Shown: positions 1 to 5,449 of the stretch, piece by piece
How the letters are laid out: each line of letters opens with the position of its first letter
Position numbering within the stretch: position 1 is the first letter of the stretch
Assembly: GCA_018817905.1 (NCBI GenBank)
Contig: JAHISS010000033.1
Coordinates: forward strand, 1-7,630
Source of the DNA: Nanobdellota archaeon
Lineage (GTDB): Archaea > Nanobdellota > Nanobdellia > Pacearchaeales > GW2011-AR1
Reading direction: 5' to 3'
DNA: 7,630 nucleotides
Position numbers and translations under genes: made by a program
The notes under the pieces: generated by a model
Told to the model about the DNA's origin: nothing
The model's input: the letters and a program-made list of their open reading frames with translations, nothing else
The model's database searches: none

Positions 1-119
1 GAGAGAAAGTCTTTTCGAATTTTTCTCAGGAAGTCAGAACAATTTTGGAGGATAAACCTCCAAATTCTTAATAAAGGAGCCAACTGTCAAAACTGTTTGA
101 GTGACAGAATTAGTCGGAT
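1..119 (-). pseudogene. Out-of-frame C-terminal tail of the Nudix gene
   Basis: Directly after the TAG of the Nudix frame, a different frame is open from base 120 down to 37. It encodes a segment containing SVTQTVLTVGSFIKNLEVYPP, which fits the end of a Nudix fold, where a beta strand is followed by an 'L.vyPp' turn. That frame stops at 36-34, and a third frame (35 to 1) reads DFLRKIRKDFL, which would suit a terminal helix. Two indels would rejoin the whole to a normal-length Nudix protein. This is inference from reading frames. A short inverted repeat (tttggagg / cctccaaa, 44-51 and 57-64) coincides with the LEVYPP codons and need not be a terminator. Confidence 0.45.
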
Positions 120-434
120 CTATGTGGCGAGGTCAAGTAAAGAGCCAGATTCAGCGATTGCAGAAAATAAAACGTTAATCACCAAATTTCCATGAGGACT
201 TTCAAAAGTTTGCACTCCGAGAAATCCATCTAAAACAACACATAACCCTGTTTCTTCCTTGACTTCTCGTGTAGCTGCTGCAAGAACATCATAATCTTTC
301 CAATCTATCCTTCCCCCAGGGGGGCACCATTTACTATCTTCATCTCTAACTAAAATAAATTTACGATTATCGCCTTCGCCGTAATTTCTTGGCACAACAA
401 CTGACACAACAGACCGCACTTGTTTTTCTGACAT
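120..434 (-). CDS. Nudix hydrolase, C-terminus lost by frameshift
   Basis: Nudix proteins hydrolyse nucleoside diphosphates linked to another moiety (oxidised dNTPs, NDP-sugars, NAD derivatives); the substrate here cannot be told. The 104 residues start with a beta-rich segment (SVVSVVVP, then KFILVRDE). An adapted Nudix box follows: GG at 40-41, D47 where the consensus has Glu, one extra residue, then REVKEETGL at 56-64 with the metal-binding Glu60 and Glu61. Family members usually run to about 130-160 residues, but this frame stops at DLAT. Plausible C-terminal sequence continues in other frames (see 1-119), so the gene is probably broken or carries an assembly indel. A minus-strand TATA-like box (ataattaaat, 457-466) is centred about 28 bases upstream of the ATG, which supports this start and a leaderless transcript separate from the small operon upstream. 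Confidence 0.8.
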   Translation of the reverse strand: MSEKQVRSVVSVVVPRNYGEGDNRKFILVRDEDSKWCPPGGRIDWKDYDVLAAATREVKEETGLCVVLDGFLGVQTFESPHGNLVINVLFSAIAESGSLLDLAT

Positions 435-456
435 GAATTAATCGGAATTTCTCTCT

Positions 457-466
457 ATTTAATTAT
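457..466 (-). promoter_or_regulatory. TATA box for the Nudix gene
   Basis: On the minus strand the sequence is ataattaaat, centred about 28 bases before the ATG at 434. The spacing matches the other promoters in the window and implies a leaderless or near-leaderless mRNA. Confidence 0.45.
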
Positions 467-481
467 TGCTGTGTTTTATTA

Positions 482-652
482 TTAAAACAAAAACTCATTA
501 GTTTTCGCCAGACAGACAATTCCGTAAACTCCTGCAGTGAGGAATACAACGCTCGCAATATTCCAGAAAAGCGTGCCGAGGATGTTTGAAGAGGCAATGG
601 CTGCCGCGAGATAGATTATTATTGCGAGCGTGTTTTTTGAATTTGTTTCCAT
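482..652 (-). CDS. Small membrane protein, 56 residues, two helices
   Basis: This short gene starts METNSKNTLAII and ends AKTNEFLF before TAA. Two hydrophobic segments are visible, residues about 9-26 (LAIIIYLAAAIASS...) and 31-48 (IASVVFLTAGVYGIVCL), so it should be an integral membrane hairpin. It is the third gene of a compact minus-strand operon. Its ATG overlaps the TAA of the preceding gene as TAATG, and no Shine-Dalgarno is seen, so translation is probably coupled to the upstream gene. I recognise no family. It could be a subunit or partner of the other two small membrane proteins. Confidence 0.6.
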   Translation of the reverse strand: METNSKNTLAIIIYLAAAIASSNILGTLFWNIASVVFLTAGVYGIVCLAKTNEFLF

Positions 653-945
653 TATTTTATTTTTAATTTCTTTTTAATCGAGTTAATATTTTCTTTTATA
701 GAAGTCATATCATCTTTTATGTTATTAAAACTATTCATGATGTTAACTCTTGTTTCTCCGAATTCCCGATTTAAGTTAAAGCTCAACATTATCGATTTAA
801 TTGTCAGACTTCCTAAAAAGGTTAACAATCCAATCATTATTTGCAAGTCACTCGAAGAATTCCCAAATATTCTGACCAAAATTAAATAGACCAGTAATAA
901 AAATGAAAGGACAATTATTGCATCAATCCAGTTGAATTTTTTCAT
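652..945 (-). CDS. Small membrane protein with C-terminal coiled coil, 97 residues
   Basis: The chosen start (MKKFNWIDAII) lies inside a longer open frame. It is preferred because its ATG overlaps the stop of the upstream 38-residue gene as ATGA, and because the residues before it are polar and unlike a signal sequence. Two transmembrane helices are evident, about 8-27 (DAIIVLSFLLLVYLILVRIF) and 36-55 (IMIGLLTFLGSLTIKSIML). Residues about 63-97 are polar and Asn/Lys/Ile-rich with a heptad-like pattern (IKDDMTSIKENINSIKKKLKIK), which suggests a cytoplasmic coiled coil. It is the middle gene of the three-gene operon. No family is recognised; oligomerisation through the coiled coil, perhaps with its small neighbours, is inference. 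Confidence 0.65.
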   Translation of the reverse strand: MKKFNWIDAIIVLSFLLLVYLILVRIFGNSSSDLQIMIGLLTFLGSLTIKSIMLSFNLNREFGETRVNIMNSFNNIKDDMTSIKENINSIKKKLKIK

Positions 946-1058
946 GGCAACGGAAAGCCCTCTTTGAATATTGTTAGGATTAGCAAGATGAGAAATATAA
1001 TTATTGCTATTTTCATAAACCAAATAAACCAATTGTCTTTCCAGTTGATTTTTTCCAT
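942..1058 (-). CDS. Single-helix membrane microprotein, 38 residues
   Basis: The protein begins MEKINWKDNWFIWFMK and continues with a strongly hydrophobic helix at about 16-31 (IAIIIFLILLILTI), ending FKEGFPLP. The start is supported by a TATA-like element about 24 bases upstream (1077-1086, minus-strand reading) and by the ATGA overlap with the next gene. The in-frame extension further upstream runs antisense through mscS and is rejected as coding. It is the first gene of the operon. Its NW..., 'KxNW' and hydrophobic pattern resemble the start of the 97-residue neighbour (KKFNWIDAII), so the two may be related. Function unknown. Confidence 0.55.
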   Translation of the reverse strand: MEKINWKDNWFIWFMKIAIIIFLILLILTIFKEGFPLP

Positions 1059-1070
1059 GAACAGGGATAT

Positions 1071-1086
1071 CGAAAGTAATTTAAAT
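1071..1086. promoter_or_regulatory. Shared divergent promoter, mscS and small-membrane operon
   Basis: On the plus strand, a BRE-like cgaaag (1071-1076) precedes the TATA-like taatttaaat (1077-1086), centred about 26 bases before the mscS ATG at 1108. The reverse complement of the same ten bases is atttaaatta, again TATA-like, centred about 24 bases before the minus-strand ATG at 1058. One nearly palindromic AT element therefore appears to serve both directions. The BRE is clearer on the mscS side. Confidence 0.6.
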
Positions 1087-1107
1087 GTCTTTTCTTTTTC
1101 TATCTTT

Positions 1108-2175
1108 ATGATTGACGATGTTATTCCGCGGTTTGCGCAGTATGTTCCGAACCAGTATTTGAGAGCGGCGGTTGTGTTGATTGTTCTGTTCATAGTTTTT
1201 AGGCTGGTGTTGGCTTTGCTCAATAAGTTTTTTATGAAGTTAACGTCAAAGACGAAGACAGACATTGACGATATTTTGTTGGCGAAGGCGTCGACGCCGA
1301 TGAGCATGGTCGCTTTGTTCATAAGCTTGCGTTTCGCGATGGAGGAAATTGTTTTGAGCGAGGCGTTTTCCTTGAATGCGGAGAGAATTATTTATTCTGC
1401 GTTGGTGATTGCGATAGGTTATTTGATTTTTGCGTTTGTGGATGTTGCCCTGGTTGTTGCGTGGAAGAATGTTGCTAAGAAAACGAAGGTTAAAATGAAC
1501 GATAGTTTGACGAGCTTGGTCCATGGGACGTTGAAGATTATTTTGATTATCTTGGTCTTGTTGTATGTTTTGGATATTTGGGGCGTGCAGATTGTTCCGG
1601 TGTTGGGGGCGTTGGGCGTTGCGGGTTTGGCTGTGGCTTTGGCTTTGCAACCTGTCCTTGCTAATATTTTCTCAGGGATTTCGATCATAATGGATAAGTC
1701 AGTTAAGGTTGGGGATTGGATTATCATGGAAGACGGGACTTGGGGAATTATTCAGAAGATAGGGATTAGGGGCACGAGGGTTAGGACGTTTGATAATGAT
1801 GTGGTGATAATCCCGAACACGAAATTGGCCGATACTCCGATTAGGAATGTTTCGTTGCCTGAGACGATGGTTAGGAAGACGATTCCGTTTGGAGTTGCTT
1901 ACGGCAGTGATATTGAGAAGGTTAAGAAGATTGTTCTTGCAGAGTTGGCCAAAGTAAAGCACGCGTTGAAGGATCCTGCTCCGAGTATTTATTTCCTGGA
2001 AATGGGAAGTTCTTCGTTGAACTTTAAGGCGTTTTTCCATATTGACAGTTACGAGAATGGTTATGGTTCGGTTGATGAGGCAAACACGCGTATCTATAAC
2101 GCTTTGAACAAGGCGGGAATCACGATTCCGTTTCCACAAATGGATGTGCACCTCAAGGGTAAAAGGATGGAGTGA
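1108..2175 (+). CDS. mscS: MscS-family small-conductance mechanosensitive channel
   Basis: This is a membrane channel that opens under membrane tension and releases small solutes during osmotic downshock. With start MIDDVIPRFAQYV the protein has 355 residues, a normal length for a three-helix archaeal MscS. TM1 spans about 18-38 and TM2 about 95-117. TM3 and the pore region run from about 140 to 195, including the Gly/Ala-rich pore helix GALGVAGLAVALALQ and then LANIFSGISII. The beta domain (about 196-255) contains VGDWIIMEDGTWGII and VVIIPNTKLA, and the alpha/beta vestibule ends in IPFPQMDVHLK. Longer in-frame starts exist upstream (964, 1057), but the promoter at 1071-1086 fits 1108. Codons are rich in ttg, gcg and ggg. 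Truncated copies of its 3' end recur downstream at 2702 and 3470. Confidence 0.93.
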   Translation: MIDDVIPRFAQYVPNQYLRAAVVLIVLFIVFRLVLALLNKFFMKLTSKTKTDIDDILLAKASTPMSMVALFISLRFAMEEIVLSEAFSLNAERIIYSALVIAIGYLIFAFVDVALVVAWKNVAKKTKVKMNDSLTSLVHGTLKIILIILVLLYVLDIWGVQIVPVLGALGVAGLAVALALQPVLANIFSGISIIMDKSVKVGDWIIMEDGTWGIIQKIGIRGTRVRTFDNDVVIIPNTKLADTPIRNVSLPETMVRKTIPFGVAYGSDIEKVKKIVLAELAKVKHALKDPAPSIYFLEMGSSSLNFKAFFHIDSYENGYGSVDEANTRIYNALNKAGITIPFPQMDVHLKGKRME

Positions 2176-2195
2176 TCAGTTGGGTTTTTACCCTT
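2155..2195. terminator. Inverted repeat at the convergent gene ends
   Basis: A perfect 10-base inverted repeat, aagggtaaaa (2155-2164) and ttttaccctt (2186-2195), spans the stop codons of mscS and the convergent 143-residue gene, which are 12 bases apart. A run of five T lies in 2185-2189 just after the mscS stop. It may terminate transcription in one or both directions. Parts of both arms are coding, so this is only a candidate. Confidence 0.35.
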
Positions 2196-2619
2196 CATAG
2201 AACCTTTCAAGAAATCCCCTGGTGGGAAAGTAAACAGTCTCGGTTCTACCTTCCAAACCAGGGTTTGAAGGATCTTGTGCGGGATCATATGCTGATTCTT
2301 CAAATAGCCTTTGCTCAACAGCTTCTGCAAATCTTTCAAGAGTTAAACTAGGTTCATTGTCTACTGCTTTCCACTCGTTAAATCCTTCCAATGTTAATCC
2401 TCTGATTGCTCCAGCACTATTTGCAGCTTTCATAAATTGTCTGAACTCTTTTCTAAACTCCTCCCCTTTCTGATCTGGGCCAGTTGCTGGCCAAGGATTA
2501 CACGGATGAAATCTTTGAAATTCTCTTCTAAGACTAGGAATTCGTTGGTACCCAGGAATTACTGTTTCATTAAATCCAAACTGGTTCCTTTTTGCTACTG
2601 CTTTTGTTCCTGTTGTCAT
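2188..2619 (-). CDS. Hypothetical protein, 143 residues
   Basis: I do not recognise this protein. It is soluble, with no signal peptide or membrane helix. The N-terminal third is basic and aromatic (KRNQFGFNETVIPGYQRIP, then RREFQRFHPCNPWP). The middle is charged and probably helical (EEFRKEFRQFMKAANSAGAIRGLTLEGFNEW, residues 53-83). The rest has another helix (LERFAEAVEQRLFEE) and a Pro/Asp/Asn-rich linker before FPTRGFLERFYEG. The start is supported by a TATA-like agtttaaata on the minus strand at 2641-2650, about 26 bases upstream. It is the only minus-strand gene among the plus-strand accessory genes. It lies exactly between the intact mscS 3' end and a truncated copy of that end (2702-2818), which suggests it was inserted. 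Confidence 0.65.
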   Translation of the reverse strand: MTTGTKAVAKRNQFGFNETVIPGYQRIPSLRREFQRFHPCNPWPATGPDQKGEEFRKEFRQFMKAANSAGAIRGLTLEGFNEWKAVDNEPSLTLERFAEAVEQRLFEESAYDPAQDPSNPGLEGRTETVYFPTRGFLERFYEG

Positions 2620-2640
2620 AATTTCTTAGATTTATCTCCT

Positions 2641-2650
2641 TATTTAAACT
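2641..2650 (-). promoter_or_regulatory. TATA box for the 143-residue gene
   Basis: The minus-strand reading is agtttaaata, preceded by ccataa and centred about 26 bases before the ATG at 2619. An aggagat stretch at 2634-2640 lies between the box and the start, but it would fall before the expected transcription start. Confidence 0.5.
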
Positions 2651-2701
2651 TTATGGTCTACTAAAAAACCATCTGATTATTTCCAGAAAGCGAGGATTAT
2701 T

Positions 2702-2818
2702 ATGTATGAGAATGGTTATGGTTCGGTTGATGAGGCAAACACGCGGATTTACAATGCGCTGAATAAGGCGGGAATCACGATTCCGTTTCCACAGATGGAT
2801 GTTCATGTTAAGAAATGA
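2702..2818 (+). pseudogene. mscS 3'-end remnant, copy 2
   Basis: An open stretch of 38 codons reproduces the end of MscS: YENGYGSVDEANTR, then IYNALNKAGITIPFPQ, MDVHVKK and a stop. Compared with the intact gene, the first 38 bases from gagaatgg (2708; 2053 in mscS) are identical and another 29-base block is identical. Between and after these blocks the changes are almost all at silent codon positions (cgt/cgg, atc/att, tat/tac, aac/aat, gct/gcg, ttg/ctg, caa/cag, cac/cat), with one Leu-to-Val. Such a pattern shows the source was a functional paralog under selection, not a recent copy of the neighbour. Everything upstream of the Tyr is unrelated to mscS. It is too short to form a channel. Confidence 0.8.
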
Positions 2819-2840
2819 TTGGGGAAGCAGAGCACATAAA

Positions 2841-2850
2841 TTTTTATAAA
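2841..2850 (+). promoter_or_regulatory. TATA box for the 187-residue gene
   Basis: The sequence tttttataaa is centred about 30 bases before the ATG at 2876, directly after the mscS remnant. This suggests a leaderless or very short-leader mRNA. Confidence 0.6.
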
Positions 2851-2875
2851 TTAGTTATTATTCTAAGTTGAATCA

Positions 2876-3439
2876 ATGGCAGATAATGGTAGAATTATCC
2901 TTAACGCGAGTCTTGACAATATTGCTAGAAAAGTAAATATTGAGGAGAATGTGCATGATGCGGTGGAAGTAATTGCAAGAAGTTCAGATTTTGCAGATAA
3001 GACTTTGTTTTTCATGAGGGATCGTCCAAAGAGTGAATTCTTGGAAGAAGTGTTAGACTATCAAGACCTGAGTAGGGTGGGCCATTATAGAATGAGCAGA
3101 AGGAAAAGTAGAAGACGACAAATAATCACATTTCAAAAACCTGAATGGGGAGTAGAATTTTATTTCAATAGAACTGAGCCAGATGTTGTTGCTCATCTTA
3201 TGGGGCTGATAAAACAAGGAAGGACTTATGACAATGCAGAAATGACGCAAGTTGTGTTAGGAGCAATTGGAAAGAAAGCCCCGAGTGAAGCCCTTCTTGG
3301 AAGCGAAGCAAGAACCTTAGATGCGTATGTGTTGGATCATGTCGATGTAGTTAAGCCGAGTTCAATAATTATTTTCGGATGTCAAGTCCCCTGGTTTACT
3401 CAACGTATGCGTCAGGAGGTGTATCAAGAGAAGAGGTGA
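2876..3439 (+). CDS. Hypothetical protein, 187 residues
   Basis: I do not recognise this protein. It is soluble, with no signal peptide or membrane segments. Helical, acidic stretches open it (residues 12-62, e.g. DNIARKVNIEENVHDAVEV). A strongly basic patch follows at 70-82 (HYRMSRRKSRRRQ), which could bind nucleic acid. A likely beta pair comes next (IITFQKPEWGVEFYFNR, 83-99), then a helix VVAHLMGLIKQG. The C-terminal part contains LDAYVLDHVDVV and SSIIIFGCQVPWF. The start is fixed by the promoter about 30 bases upstream. It sits between two mscS 3'-end remnants in the same orientation, which points to an accessory gene inserted into a former paralog array. Confidence 0.7.
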   Translation: MADNGRIILNASLDNIARKVNIEENVHDAVEVIARSSDFADKTLFFMRDRPKSEFLEEVLDYQDLSRVGHYRMSRRKSRRRQIITFQKPEWGVEFYFNRTEPDVVAHLMGLIKQGRTYDNAEMTQVVLGAIGKKAPSEALLGSEARTLDAYVLDHVDVVKPSSIIIFGCQVPWFTQRMRQEVYQEKR

Positions 3440-3469
3440 CTAAGAAGATGTTACGGATCGTTGAAGATG

Positions 3470-3562
3470 ATTGATGAGGCAAACACGCGGATATACAATG
3501 CTTTGAGGAGTTGAGATTTTGTTTTTGTGGGGGGAGATGTTCATGTTAAGAATGGGAAATAA
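3470..3562 (+). pseudogene. mscS 3'-end remnant, copy 3
   Basis: The stretch ttgatgaggcaaacacgcgg and the next two bases (3471-3492) match copy 2 exactly (VDEANTRI). It goes on as YNALR before frame loss. The last part reads DVHVKNGK and stop (3536-3562), matching MDVHVKK of copy 2. The central block is shortened by about five bases and much altered, so the reading frame is broken. It is more decayed than copy 2 and carries its own ending, which points to a third paralog and not a recent duplicate. It fills the gap between the 187- and 175-residue genes. Confidence 0.7.
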
Positions 3563-3566
3563 GAAG

Positions 3567-3578
3567 GTTTAAAAAATA
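3567..3578 (+). promoter_or_regulatory. TATA box for the 175-residue gene
   Basis: The sequence gtttaaaaaata, preceded by purine-rich aagaag, is centred about 25 bases before ATG 3597. The alternative ATG at 3582 would lie only about ten bases from the box, so 3597 is the better start. Confidence 0.55.
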
Positions 3579-3596
3579 TTTTTGATGTGGATTTTT

Positions 3597-4124
3597 ATGA
3601 CAATTGAATCAGTTGTTTTCAAGGATTTTAATATAGCGCAGAATAGGGGGCGTTATGTTACTAAACCAAGAACGGAAGACGTTGTATTTGTCAGCGGGGG
3701 AGTGCAGCGAAGGTTAGTGAGGGTTATGGTGGAGATTGAGCCAGAGGATTATGAGATTAGTTTTGGGCGTGGAGATTCCGTTTGCCCAGCAGTTGTAGCT
3801 TTTACAGGCGATGATAAGTATAAATTGGTTGTTTATGCTGGTCCGGCAGTCATTAATGATGGGAGAACTCCAAGAGAGCATTTATGTGATGATGGTAATT
3901 ATCACGTGCATTTTCGATTAGCTGGTGCGAGGGGGAGTAATGGAGATATTAGAATAAACTGCGCAACCTTAGAAGAAGTTAATGGAGAGCCAATACCAAG
4001 GGACTTGAGGAAATATCTCAGGGGGCTTGATGATGATAAAAAGGCGGCGTTAACAATGGTGGCTAAAACCTATTACGAAAAAGGGAATGTCGATGGGAAG
4101 GAGGTTGGGGTTTTGAGGGGATGA
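3597..4124 (+). CDS. Hypothetical protein, 175 residues
   Basis: I do not recognise this protein. It is soluble, and most of it looks beta-rich: VVFVSGGVQRRLVRVMVEIEP (29-49), AVVAFTGDDKYKLVVYAG (65-82), NYHVHFRLAG (101-110) and DIRINCATLEEV (117-128). The C-terminal 40 residues are helical and charged (RDLRKYLRGLDDDKKAALTMVAKTYYEKG). Three cysteines (63, 97, 122) and the NYHVHF pair of histidines could hold a metal, but no standard spacing is visible. The start at 3597 is chosen from promoter spacing; a start at 3582 would add MMWIF. It follows the third mscS remnant and ends about 60 bases before the MNT-HEPN operon, which has its own promoter. Confidence 0.7.
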   Translation: MTIESVVFKDFNIAQNRGRYVTKPRTEDVVFVSGGVQRRLVRVMVEIEPEDYEISFGRGDSVCPAVVAFTGDDKYKLVVYAGPAVINDGRTPREHLCDDGNYHVHFRLAGARGSNGDIRINCATLEEVNGEPIPRDLRKYLRGLDDDKKAALTMVAKTYYEKGNVDGKEVGVLRG

Positions 4125-4143
4125 GGGGGGTTAGTTCTTGACC

Positions 4144-4157
4144 GAAAGATTTATATG
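4144..4157 (+). promoter_or_regulatory. BRE/TATA promoter of the MNT-HEPN operon
   Basis: A BRE-like gaaaga is followed by tttatatg (4150-4157), centred about 33 bases before ATG 4186. Transcription would begin near 4178, inside the adjoining palindrome. Confidence 0.6.
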
Positions 4158-4166
4158 TCTCATAAA

Positions 4167-4182
4167 GAGATAATATTATCTC
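4167..4182. promoter_or_regulatory. 16-bp palindromic operator candidate
   Basis: gagataatattatctc is a perfect 16-base palindrome. It ends three bases before the ATG of the first gene and covers the expected transcription start. Its position suits a repressor that blocks initiation. The product of the downstream gene has an N-terminal helix-turn-helix-like region, so autoregulation is the simplest inference. Confidence 0.55.
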
Positions 4183-4185
4183 AAA

Positions 4186-4797
4186 ATGGAAATAATCACG
4201 AAAAACGAGATTAGAATACTTGACTTTTTCAGGAAAAATTTATTCCTTAAAACAAGCATTAGGGAGACCATGAAGAAGATTAAGAGCAAATCTTATCAAA
4301 GGGTCTATGAGGCAGTCGGGTCTTTAACTAAAAAGAATGTATTGAGTTCTGAGAAAACAGGGAATACAAATTTAATAAGCCTTAAATTCTCGAGAGAAGC
4401 AATATTAAATCTCTCATTCTTAGATGAACAGGATGGACAAAAAGTGCCAAATTATTCTAAGATCATGGAAATTAAAGAGATTTCTGACTATTTAATATTA
4501 GTAACCGGAAGTCATGCAAAAGCAAAGGCCGATAAAAAATCCGATTTGGACTTGGTGATTATTGTTCCTGACAGGGAAAATGTTGTTTCTGTTCAAAAAT
4601 TAGTTGAAAATCTTACACTTCTCATCGTTCCAGAAATCCACCTTCATGTTTTTAGAAAAAAAGATTTTGTTGATATGTTGAGGGAGAAGAATGAGAATTA
4701 CGGGAAGGAAATTGTTAAGAATAAGATAATCTTGAAAAATGCGCAGATGTTTTACGAATTAGTTAAGGAGGCGGTAGAGAATGGATATAAGGGTTAG
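4186..4797 (+). CDS. wHTH-nucleotidyltransferase (MNT-type) fusion protein
   Basis: This is the probable antitoxin or modifying partner of the HEPN protein encoded next to it. In characterised MNT-HEPN pairs the nucleotidyltransferase adds nucleotides to the HEPN RNase and inactivates it. The 203 residues show a winged-helix-like DNA-binding region at about 5-75 (ITKNEIRILDFF, then YQRVYEAVGSLTKKNVL and a wing with LISLKF). The NTase core follows: ILVTGSHAKAKADKKSDLDLVIIV at 104-127 holds the GS...DxD signature (G108, S109, D120, D122). The usual third acidic residue is not obvious in PEIHLHVF (149-156), where His stands in the strand, so catalysis is uncertain. The C-terminus is helical (NYGKEIVKNKIILKNAQMFYELVKEA). 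Promoter and palindrome lie just upstream, and its end overlaps the HEPN gene by 17 bases. Confidence 0.85.
   Translation: MEIITKNEIRILDFFRKNLFLKTSIRETMKKIKSKSYQRVYEAVGSLTKKNVLSSEKTGNTNLISLKFSREAILNLSFLDEQDGQKVPNYSKIMEIKEISDYLILVTGSHAKAKADKKSDLDLVIIVPDRENVVSVQKLVENLTLLIVPEIHLHVFRKKDFVDMLREKNENYGKEIVKNKIILKNAQMFYELVKEAVENGYKG
4765..4771 (+). promoter_or_regulatory. Shine-Dalgarno of the HEPN gene
   Basis: aaggagg lies nine bases before ATG 4781, inside the MNT coding sequence. Its presence fits an internal cistron of an operon, in contrast with the mostly leaderless first genes of the window. Confidence 0.7.
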
Positions 4798-5260
4798 AGG
4801 ATATTTAGACAGGGCAGAGAATGAGCTTGTTTTAGCCAAAGCCAATTTCGAATTATCAACAAAACAAGAGGTTAAGAGTGTTTTGAATATCCCTTTAACT
4901 AAGACTTTTTTTAATAATGTGATTTCTGAGAACTATTATGCTATTTTTTATTCCGCAAAGGCGTTTCTTCTATCAATGAATATTAAAACAGAGCCTCCCG
5001 AAGAGCATAAAAAAACATATGATAGGTTTAAGAAAATTGTTGAGTCAAAAAAACTAGACAAGCAATTGGCGGAAATTTATGAAGAAGAATCAAACAAGGC
5101 AGAAACACTTTTGAAAATATTTTTTGATGAAAAAAGAAACAGGGGAAGATTTACCTATAATCTTAATGCAAATGCCAATATGCCTTTTGCAGAACAATCC
5201 ATAAAAAACGCAAAATTCTTTGCTTCGACAATTAAACATTTGCTAGAGGGCGAAGAATGA
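4781..5260 (+). CDS. HEPN domain protein, partner of the MNT protein
   Basis: HEPN proteins are all-helical and often act as RNases or RNA-binding partners of MNT proteins. The 159 residues follow the PF05168-like pattern: first helix YLDRAENELVLAKANFEL (8-25), then the core helix SENYYAIFYSAKAFLLSMNI (49-68), EEHKKTYDRFKKIV (74-87), and a final helix MPFAEQSIKNAKFFASTIKHLL (134-155). The catalytic R-X4-6-H motif is expected near the segment EKRNRGRFTYNLNA (117-130). Arginines are present (119, 121, 123), but the histidine is absent and a Tyr (126) lies where it would be. RNase activity is therefore doubtful, or the family variant uses other residues. The gene overlaps the MNT gene by 17 bases, has a strong Shine-Dalgarno, and is probably translationally coupled. 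Toxin-antitoxin function is inferred from the pairing. Confidence 0.85.
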   Translation: MDIRVRGYLDRAENELVLAKANFELSTKQEVKSVLNIPLTKTFFNNVISENYYAIFYSAKAFLLSMNIKTEPPEEHKKTYDRFKKIVESKKLDKQLAEIYEEESNKAETLLKIFFDEKRNRGRFTYNLNANANMPFAEQSIKNAKFFASTIKHLLEGEE

Positions 5261-5349
5261 AACAAGAATTAGTGCAGAAAAGGCAGCTGCTTGTATAAAA
5301 CCTTTATTGTGTTGGTGGTTGATTGGCAAGTGTTTGGCGAGTGATGAAG

Positions 5350-5380
5350 AGTTTGAGGAAGCGTTGAGTAAACTACACGA
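5350..5380 (+). repeat. Direct repeat B, left copy
   Basis: The 31 bases starting agtttgaggaagcgttgag match 5937-5967 at 26 of 31 positions without gaps. Both copies encode a related peptide (FEEALSKLH here, FDEALRKLH there). It lies left of the 136-residue gene. Confidence 0.55.
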
Positions 5381-5449
5381 AGAACAAAAGAAAACGATCT
5401 GAAGATAACGTTATGAAGAAAAAATGAAGCGAGTTTTGTTGGATGCTTT

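Noticed and set aside
44..64. Inverted repeat tttggagg / cctccaaa as a terminator
   Set aside because: There is no clear T-run on either side, and it coincides with codons of the shifted Nudix tail, so it may be accidental.
964..1107. In-frame N-terminal extension of mscS (starts at 964 or 1057)
   Set aside because: It would overlap the small-membrane operon, and the promoter at 1071-1086 lies inside it. The start at 1108 has the correct spacing and gives a normal MscS N-terminus.
1059..1322. Long upstream extension of the 38-residue minus-strand gene
   Set aside because: It is antisense to the mscS membrane helices, which produces open frames by codon bias, and the promoter spacing supports the start at 1058.
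1246..2151. Several open frames antisense to mscS
   Set aside because: Arg/Gln/Asn-rich translations typical of shadow frames opposite a G/T-rich membrane-protein gene; no promoters or recognisable domains.
5257..5298. 13-codon frame MKQELVQKRQLLV overlapping the HEPN stop as ATGA
   Set aside because: Too short, with no supporting site; the remnant in another frame explains the sequence better.
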